Below are positions 11,441 through 16,032 of a stretch of 21,405 nucleotides of DNA, in pieces; within the stretch, counting starts at the first letter, position 1, and every line of letters begins with the position of its first letter. The translations under genes were made by a program, and so were the position numbers. The notes under the pieces are model-generated. The model was not told the origin of the DNA. It saw nothing but the letters and a program-made list of their open reading frames with translations, and searched no databases. This stretch comes from a virus. The stretch covers positions 1 through 21,405 of the IMG/VR virus record IMGVR_UViG_3300017917_002339. One strand, given 5' to 3'.

Positions 11441-12861
11441 TGTCTACATGGTCTGAGTTTTACAATGAAATAAAAGATCCAAGCTGGCCCGAGTGTAACG
11501 ACGAGAGCCAGTTTGATTCTTTGCCTGAGCACATTCAACAAGAATGTGTTGACGTTTTTGGATATGTACCTGGACAATTTAAAAAATCCAGCAAACTAGT
11601 CAATCGAGTATTTCCTATCAAGACAGCTACAGCCTGTCAGCTCAAGTGGAATTGGAGCACAATCTTCTTAACTACAGAAGAAACTGCCAGTTGTCATAGA
11701 ACCAATCATCACCAATTTGATACAGATCAATTTGATTTTCATAATACTCCAAGCAAGTTGCAGGATCGGCAACATATGTTAAATGGTGAGTGGCCTGAAC
11801 ACGGATGTAGTTATTGTCAAGACATTGAACATGCCGGGGGACAAAGTGATAGAATTACTAACTTAGACTTTCCTGGCATCCATGCACCATTGGAGTTAGA
11901 AAATAACTCAACCGCTACAGTAGTAACTCCACGTATTTTAGAAGTTTATTTTGATAATACTTGTAATTTAAAATGTCTTTATTGCGGTCCTCATTTCAGC
12001 AGTCTCTGGGACGCTGAAAATAAACGCCATGGTAAATTTGTCAAAGGTGATTTGATAATCAATAACAAATTTCAAAAAAGTATCAATATTGAAAAAAACA
12101 AACAAAAAATGTTTGAGTGGTTGATTTTAAACAGACAACATCTTACTAATTTTAATATTTTAGGTGGCGAGCCATTTTATCAACAAGAGCTAGAACAGTG
12201 TTTGGATTTGTTTGATCAACACCCGGCGCCAGAATTAAAACTGCAAATTTTTACAAATCTCAATGTTAAACTTTCTAAGCTTCAAACTATTATACAACGT
12301 ATTAAATGTTTAATAGATCAAGACAAACTACGAGAGTTTGAAATCACTGCTAGCCTGGACTGTTGGGGATCACCGCAAGAGTATGTTCGATATCCACTGA
12401 ACCTGGTCAGTTGGGAAGAAAACTTTAACTATCTATTGTCGCAATCATGGATTAATCTAATTGTTAGTTCTACAGTTACTCCATTAACTGTTAAAACATT
12501 ACCAGATTTGTTACAAAAAATCAATCAGTGGAATCAACAAAGAACCGTGTATCACTATCAAAATTCAGTCAATGGACCGAGCTACATGTTTATTGATATA
12601 TTTGGTGATATATTTGTTGACGATTTTGCTCAGGCTCTATCACTCAAACAAACAAATAATCCAGAACAAATTGCTAGCAAAAATTATCTGTTGGGTATAG
12701 CTCAACAAAGTGCCAGCAAAGGACCTAATATCCCTGAAATAACCAAACTTTTTAATTTCCTAAATGAAATGGATCGCAGGCGTAATACCAATTGGCAGCA
12801 GATATTTCCATGGTTAGTGCCTGAATTTTCCAAATACGGATTGACAATAACCAAACTATAG
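11440..12861 (+). CDS. Radical SAM protein
   Basis: The 473-residue protein has the radical SAM cluster motif C175-x3-C179-x2-C182 in FDNTCNLKCLYCGPHFSSLW, which binds the [4Fe-4S] cluster that cleaves S-adenosylmethionine, and the downstream GGEP motif (residues 242-245) expected for AdoMet binding. Earlier Cys residues (C123-x2-C126 in CSYCQDIEHAGGQSDR, and SCHRTNHH) could hold a second cluster. The C-terminal part after about residue 330 is not recognised. Proteins of this type occur in marine T4-like phages, often called 'twitch-domain radical SAM', with unknown substrate. It sits between structural genes (TAATG overlap with 11060-11440), so a peptide or protein modification in the virion, or a nucleotide modification, are both possible. 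Catalysis call firm, substrate unknown. Confidence 0.88.
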   Translation: MSTWSEFYNEIKDPSWPECNDESQFDSLPEHIQQECVDVFGYVPGQFKKSSKLVNRVFPIKTATACQLKWNWSTIFLTTEETASCHRTNHHQFDTDQFDFHNTPSKLQDRQHMLNGEWPEHGCSYCQDIEHAGGQSDRITNLDFPGIHAPLELENNSTATVVTPRILEVYFDNTCNLKCLYCGPHFSSLWDAENKRHGKFVKGDLIINNKFQKSINIEKNKQKMFEWLILNRQHLTNFNILGGEPFYQQELEQCLDLFDQHPAPELKLQIFTNLNVKLSKLQTIIQRIKCLIDQDKLREFEITASLDCWGSPQEYVRYPLNLVSWEENFNYLLSQSWINLIVSSTVTPLTVKTLPDLLQKINQWNQQRTVYHYQNSVNGPSYMFIDIFGDIFVDDFAQALSLKQTNNPEQIASKNYLLGIAQQSASKGPNIPEITKLFNFLNEMDRRRNTNWQQIFPWLVPEFSKYGLTITKL

Positions 12862-12890
12862 TGTATAATAACAGTATTGTCGTTAAATAC
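12841..12890 (+). promoter_or_regulatory. Consensus sigma-70 promoter plus late-type element for the 12.9-13.3 kb RNA
   Basis: TTGACA at 12841-12846 and TATAAT at 12864-12869 are perfect boxes with 17-base spacing at the end of the radical SAM gene (expected start near 12876). A TTAAATAC late-type element follows at 12883-12890. There is no gene start within the next 400 bases, so both serve the structured RNA or leader downstream. Confidence 0.8.
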
Positions 12891-13270
12891 CTATATAATG
12901 GCAAAAAGTGGTAAGAAAAGAGCTGTTTTTAGCTCAAGACAGTGCTCGGAACTAAGTATTTGTGCATGTGGTAAAAACAACTTAGCTGATCATATTGATA
13001 CAGCAGAAGATCACAATCTTAGAACCACAGCACCTCGGTAGTTTGTGCCGAGTAACAAACAGCAAACATAGGTGCAGTGATTGAAGTTTGTCCAAACTGA
13101 TATTGCTGTTCGAAAGAGACCGTCGGAACGTCTCTTCGTTGACAAATGGTATTGACTGAGTTTGTAGTATTTCGGACAAAAAGCTCAGTCCAAGAGAGTA
13201 TGGCAAAGAAGGCCCCGAGTCTCGTTATGTATATCTCACACCGTCAATGCGCTCATTCCGAGCACCTCCG
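12876..13270 (+). ncRNA. Candidate large structured RNA or lysis-gene leader
   Basis: The 443 bases between the radical SAM and hydrolase genes hold no convincing ORF but a nested set of helices: a 10-bp closing helix (12942-12951 with 13256-13265, both strands perfect), 12952-12957 with 12980-12985, 12986-12992 with 12996-13003, 13007-13011 with 13016-13020, 13030-13035 with 13070-13075, 13085-13089 with 13094-13098, 13114-13120 with 13130-13136, 13137-13143 with 13243-13249 (one G-U pair), and 13154-13160 with 13184-13190 stacked on 13161-13165 with 13176-13180. 13058-13065 can also pair perfectly with 13103-13110, crossing the 13030 helix as a pseudoknot. A GAGCT/AGCTC hairpin at 12920-12935 precedes the closing helix. 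No terminator is seen before 13305, so it may be the leader of the hydrolase mRNA. Confidence 0.65.
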
Positions 13271-13304
13271 CTGAAGAGCCCAGTATGGTTCAAAGGAGAA
13301 TGAC

Positions 13305-13892
13305 ATGACTCAACCGTCAAGTAAACAACCAGTAGTAGAAGACATAAAAGTATGGGCAGTCAAAACATTTTGTTTTTTCTGTGTGATGTTTGCAGTGGTT
13401 ATAGTAACCACAATCAAGCTAGATCAACTAGCATCATCTAATGACGCTTGGCGTCAAGGATTTGTTTCAGCAGAAGACCGTACACGGCAGTTGAAATGTA
13501 TGACCCAGAACATTTACTGGGAAGCCGCTAGCGAGCCATTTGAAGGCAAAGTAGCAGTGGCACAAGTAACCATGAACCGGGTGGCGTCAGGACGTTTTGC
13601 ATCAGATGTTTGTGGTGTTGTTTATCAAAAGAACATTGTCTATGAGAAAGTGGTTTGCCAGTTCTCGTGGTATTGCGAAGGCACTCACCGAGTGCGACCA
13701 GTGCATGCGGCACTTTGGAAAGAATCAGAAGAAGTTGCCAAAAAAGTTTTGCTGGAAGGATTCCGATTACCATCAATGAAAGACGCACTATACTATCACG
13801 CAGACTATGTAAACCCTCAATGGGGCAAACCAAAAATTGACAAAATTGGACGTCACATATTTTACAGAGAACGTGAAGGGCGCCGTATATGA
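13305..13892 (+). CDS. SleB-type cell wall hydrolase with N-terminal membrane anchor
   Basis: The 195-residue protein has a transmembrane segment at about residues 20-37, then a SleB/Hydrolase_2 domain from about residue 63: MTQNIYWEAASEPFEGKVAV holds Glu73 in YWEAASEP, the catalytic Glu of this family, and the VAQVTMNRV helix with the conserved N-R follows. YYHADYVNPQWGK near the C-terminus matches the end of the family. It cuts bonds of peptidoglycan, and the anchor or a signal-arrest segment would place the domain in the periplasm, so it most likely acts in phage lysis. A clear AAAGGAGAA site precedes the ATG. The next gene, a small membrane protein, overlaps it by ATGA, as expected for a lysis cassette. 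Domain call firm; role as endolysin is inferred. Confidence 0.88.
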   Translation: MTQPSSKQPVVEDIKVWAVKTFCFFCVMFAVVIVTTIKLDQLASSNDAWRQGFVSAEDRTRQLKCMTQNIYWEAASEPFEGKVAVAQVTMNRVASGRFASDVCGVVYQKNIVYEKVVCQFSWYCEGTHRVRPVHAALWKESEEVAKKVLLEGFRLPSMKDALYYHADYVNPQWGKPKIDKIGRHIFYREREGRRI

Positions 13893-14191
13893 TTTCTTTC
13901 AAAGAACGTGCCAATGCTTGGTTGTCCGAACACTTGCCTAAAGTAAGTGCCGATACCCTGGGTTGGTTAGCAGTGATTCTAATTCACTGTGCAACCATCC
14001 CTACTTTGTTGGCCTTGCTCACAGGACTTTCAGACAACGTCCCTAACTTGGATATTGTGCTATTCATGTGGGCAGGTTTGGTACTACTATTCATTAGATC
14101 TGTAGTATTAAAGGATACTTTAAATATCATTACAATTGGTACAGGCTTTATTGTACAAGCTGTAATAATGGCTATGATCTTGTTCAAATAA
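13889..14191 (+). CDS. Small membrane protein, holin candidate
   Basis: The 100-residue protein has three hydrophobic segments, about residues 24-44, 54-71 and 79-98, with short charged loops between them. It overlaps the hydrolase gene by ATGA, and the size, number of segments and position next to an enzyme that must reach peptidoglycan suit a holin. There is no sequence match I can name, so the role is inferred from context. The 3' end lies just before a GGTTGACCA-type promoter at 14197. Confidence 0.6.
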   Translation: MISFKERANAWLSEHLPKVSADTLGWLAVILIHCATIPTLLALLTGLSDNVPNLDIVLFMWAGLVLLFIRSVVLKDTLNIITIGTGFIVQAVIMAMILFK

Positions 14192-14196
14192 ATTGG

Positions 14197-14225
14197 TTGA
14201 CCAAAAACTCCTATCATGCTATAAT
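14197..14225 (+). promoter_or_regulatory. Sigma-70 promoter of the GGTTGACCA family
   Basis: TTGACC at 14197-14202 and TATAAT at 14220-14225, 17-base spacing, with GGTTGACCA and GC extensions. Transcribes the genes from 14254, including IF-1 and superoxide dismutase. Confidence 0.8.
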
Positions 14226-14253
14226 ATTGTTATAGTGAAATAGGAGTTTTATT

Positions 14254-14490
14254 TTGACCTTAAGATACGACAATCCGCAGTTACGTAGGCTAACAGTTAA
14301 AGACGAAGATTTTTGTATTATATCTGGCTTTGCATATTATCCACGTGCAGCAATCAATATTGAATCATCTTGCCCTGCTGATGTACAAAAAATTGTTCAG
14401 TTGGCCATAAGCAAGGGTTGGATTTCTGCCGAAGCTTGGATCAAAGATTCAGAATACATGTGGGAGAAGCTCAATGACAATGCATCTTGA
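14254..14490 (+). CDS. Hypothetical small protein, TTG start
   Basis: The 78-residue protein starts at a TTG that follows TAGGAG by about 7 bases, close to the promoter at 14197-14225, so the start is well supported. It reads MTLRYDNPQLRRLTVKDEDFCIISGFAYYPRAAINIE and then a helical half (CPADVQKIVQLAISKGWI, AEAWIKDSEYMWEKL). No family is recognised. Its 3' end overlaps the next gene by 17 bases. Confidence 0.65.
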   Translation: MTLRYDNPQLRRLTVKDEDFCIISGFAYYPRAAINIESSCPADVQKIVQLAISKGWISAEAWIKDSEYMWEKLNDNAS

Positions 14491-14896
14491 AGGACCGTGG
14501 CTCAGTACAACTGGCAAAAAGAAAGGCCCAAAAAAGTGGGCCAGCTCAGAAGCCAAAGCACATGCTGAGCGCCTAGCACGTGAGTGGCGTGATCGTGAAC
14601 GTGAGTGGGCTAAACTGGCTCCAAAGTTTAGTTCACGAAACACCACTGCAAAAACTACCAAGCCAGTAGAACCTAAAAAAACTGCACCATTAAAGAGTTC
14701 TGGACCCAAATTTCCTCCTGGACGTGAACCCGTGGCAGTAAACAGTTTAGATACCGGTTGGGTAACCTGTAGCAAACCCACAGATCAAGAATACACAGGC
14801 ACTAAAGTCAAGGGTATTGGTACCATGCACAAGTCAAATGCTGTGCCTATTTTCTCAGATGATGAGGCAATTGAAATAAGTAAAATGCGTCGTTAA
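14474..14896 (+). CDS. Conserved phage protein of unknown function (140 residues)
   Basis: MHLEGPWLSTTGKKKGPKKWAS at the start (from the second ATG at 14480), a basic helical segment (EAKAHAERLAREWRDREREWAKL), a Lys/Pro/Thr-rich linker, and a closing domain with SLDTGWVTCSKPTDQEYTGTKVKGIGTMHKSNAVPIFSDDEAIEISKMRR. The first and last parts match a well-known small conserved protein of marine T4-like phages, whose function is unknown. It is basic and could contact nucleic acid (inference). It overlaps the gene before it, and a GGAGAAG site precedes the ATG at 14474. IF-1 follows 40 bases later. Confidence 0.75.
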   Translation: MTMHLEGPWLSTTGKKKGPKKWASSEAKAHAERLAREWRDREREWAKLAPKFSSRNTTAKTTKPVEPKKTAPLKSSGPKFPPGREPVAVNSLDTGWVTCSKPTDQEYTGTKVKGIGTMHKSNAVPIFSDDEAIEISKMRR

Positions 14897-14913
14897 TGAA
14901 AGGATCGCACTTG

Positions 14914-14937
14914 ATGAAAAGAAGTAATTTAAAATAA
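14914..14937 (+). CDS. Possible leader mini-ORF (MKRSNLK) before IF-1
   Basis: An ATG with AAAGGA about 9 bases upstream opens a seven-codon reading frame whose TAA overlaps the ATG of IF-1 (TAATG). IF-1 itself has only a weak ribosome-binding site, so a ribosome that ends the mini-ORF could restart at IF-1. It may be a chance ORF; the evidence is only the spacing and the overlap. Confidence 0.35.
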   Translation: MKRSNLK

Positions 14938-15155
14938 TGGCTAAAGAAGAAGGATTCAAAATGGATGGGCAAGTAGTTGATGTGCTACCCAATGCCATGT
15001 TTAGAGTCAAAATTGACAACATTGAACAACCTGTAACAGGTGTTATATCAGGAAAAATGCGCCAGCACAATATCAAAATTTTGCTAGGCGACACAGTAGA
15101 AATAGAATTCAGTCCTTACGATCTAACTCGAGGTCGAATTACAAGACGCAGATAA
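14937..15155 (+). CDS. infA: Phage-encoded translation initiation factor IF-1
   Basis: The 72-residue protein has the full length of bacterial IF-1 and its hallmark sequence: [25 protein letters not shown] at the start, [22 protein letters not shown] in the middle and [13 protein letters not shown] at the end, where bacterial IF-1 reads ISGKMR-x5-I-x-GD-V-x-V-E-x-SPYDL-x-GRI. IF-1 is an OB-fold protein that binds the ribosomal A site and helps start-codon selection. Here it would tune translation in the infected cell (inference). Translation may be coupled to the mini-ORF before it. Codon use and context are those of the neighbouring phage genes, so it is not a recent host insertion by that measure. 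It lies 10 bases before the superoxide dismutase gene. Confidence 0.9.
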   Translation: MAKEEGFKMDGQVVDVLPNAMFRVKIDNIEQPVTGVISGKMRQHNIKILLGDTVEIEFSPYDLTRGRITRRR

Positions 15156-15165
15156 GTACTTTATT

Positions 15166-15708
15166 ATGCGTAAAGAAATCAACCTAATAGAAGCCAGCAC
15201 ACGTCCAGCCAAACTGGAAACTACTCCTTTGCCTTATTCGGAAAAGGATCTAGAACCAGTGATGTCCAAAGACACAATAGACTACCATTATGAGCATCTA
15301 GCCAAAGGTTATGCAAAACGCTACAATGCCGGTGAAGGCAATGCTGATTTCAATCGTGCAGGTAGTTTTTTACACAATAAATTTTTCCCACAATTATGTG
15401 CCCCAAAAGGTGCCAACAAACCCAAAGGTGCTGTGCTAGAGCTAATTGAGGCCAACTTCAAAACCTACGAAGACTTCAAAGCGGCTGTGAAAGAAACAGC
15501 AATGAAAATTCAAGGGTCGGGTTGGGTTTATCTTTCAACCGGCGGCGAAATCAAAACAATCAAAAACCATGCGGTGCGTACAGATATATGCGTACTTATT
15601 GATTGGTGGGAACACGCATGGGCACTTGACTATCAAAGCGATAAAGAACGTTACCTAGACAATATTTGGAAAATTATTGACTGGGACGTTTGTAACCAAC
15701 GCTTGTAA
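15166..15708 (+). CDS. Fe/Mn superoxide dismutase
   Basis: The 180-residue protein has the four metal ligands in order: His41 in TIDYHYEHL, His70 in SFLHNKFF, and Asp146 and His150 in DWWEHAW. The gateway Tyr is at position 49, eight residues after the first His as in bacterial enzymes. GSGWVYL (117-123) and DWWEHAWALDY match the family. It converts superoxide to oxygen and hydrogen peroxide and probably protects the infected cell. The residue four before His70 is Gly66, as in Mn enzymes, but the Gln expected near the NQD site is replaced by His135, so metal preference is unclear. The C-terminus lacks the usual extension after DWDVCNQRL. It follows IF-1 closely and ends before the tail genes. 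Confidence 0.9.
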   Translation: MRKEINLIEASTRPAKLETTPLPYSEKDLEPVMSKDTIDYHYEHLAKGYAKRYNAGEGNADFNRAGSFLHNKFFPQLCAPKGANKPKGAVLELIEANFKTYEDFKAAVKETAMKIQGSGWVYLSTGGEIKTIKNHAVRTDICVLIDWWEHAWALDYQSDKERYLDNIWKIIDWDVCNQRL

Positions 15709-15720
15709 TCTCAAATACTG

Positions 15721-15753
15721 GCTATAGCAATCTCTGGTAAATACAATCCAGAG
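15721..15753 (+). promoter_or_regulatory. Late-type TAAATA element within an inverted repeat
   Basis: TAAATA at 15738-15743 lies in the loop of CTCTGG (15732-15737) and CCAGAG (15748-15753), and follows the palindrome GCTATAGC (15721-15728). It stands 22 bases before the ATG at 15765. The T4-type late promoter is TATAAATA; this is a related form. Function inferred from position. Confidence 0.6.
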
Positions 15754-15764
15754 GACTCTAATCT

Positions 15765-16028
15765 ATGGCACAACAAGTAATCAACGTAGGCACTGCACCC
15801 AATGATGGTTTAGGCGACCCTATACGCACAGCATACATCAAATGTAACGATAATTTTGGTGAATTGTTTAGTCGTGTTCAAGACACGCCACCTAGTGGCC
15901 CAACTGGCACTGTTGGAGATTCAGCCGGTATGATTGCATTTGATAACACGTATCTTTATGTTTGTGTTGCAGACTTTGACGATACTACAGAAATCTGGCG
16001 TCGTGTAGCGTTTGACCCAACTTGGTAA
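15765..16028 (+). CDS. Small tail-associated protein with fibre-type N-terminus
   Basis: The 87-residue protein starts with QQVINVGTAPNDGLGDPIRTAYIKCNDNFGELF, the standard opening of many T4-like tail and fibre proteins (INVGTAPNDGxGDPxRTAYxKxNDNF). The rest is a small beta-rich domain (GTVGDSAGMIAFDNTYLYVCVADFDDTTEIWRRVAF). It is probably a virion component attached to the baseplate or fibre, but no exact position is known. AGAGGA precedes the ATG, and the late-type element at 15738 lies just before. The large Ig-repeat protein follows five bases later. Confidence 0.7.
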   Translation: MAQQVINVGTAPNDGLGDPIRTAYIKCNDNFGELFSRVQDTPPSGPTGTVGDSAGMIAFDNTYLYVCVADFDDTTEIWRRVAFDPTW

Positions 16029-16032
16029 TCAA

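Noticed and set aside
13096-13140. Hammerhead-like core: CTGAT followed by GAAA before a hairpin
   Set aside because: CTGATAT does not match CUGANGA, and no stem II lies between CTGAT and GAAA.
12982-13206. Minus-strand 74-codon ORF inside the 12.9-13.3 kb region
   Set aside because: No ribosome-binding site; it is a shadow of the base-paired stretches in the RNA candidate.
12862-13304. Group I intron, tmRNA, RNase P RNA or tRNA in the gap
   Set aside because: None of the signature elements (group I R/S elements, tRNA GTTCRA loop and CCA end, RNase P GAGGAAAGTC) is present.
13597-13840. Two further plus-strand ORFs inside the hydrolase gene
   Set aside because: They are out-of-frame shadows of the SleB domain, with no start signals.
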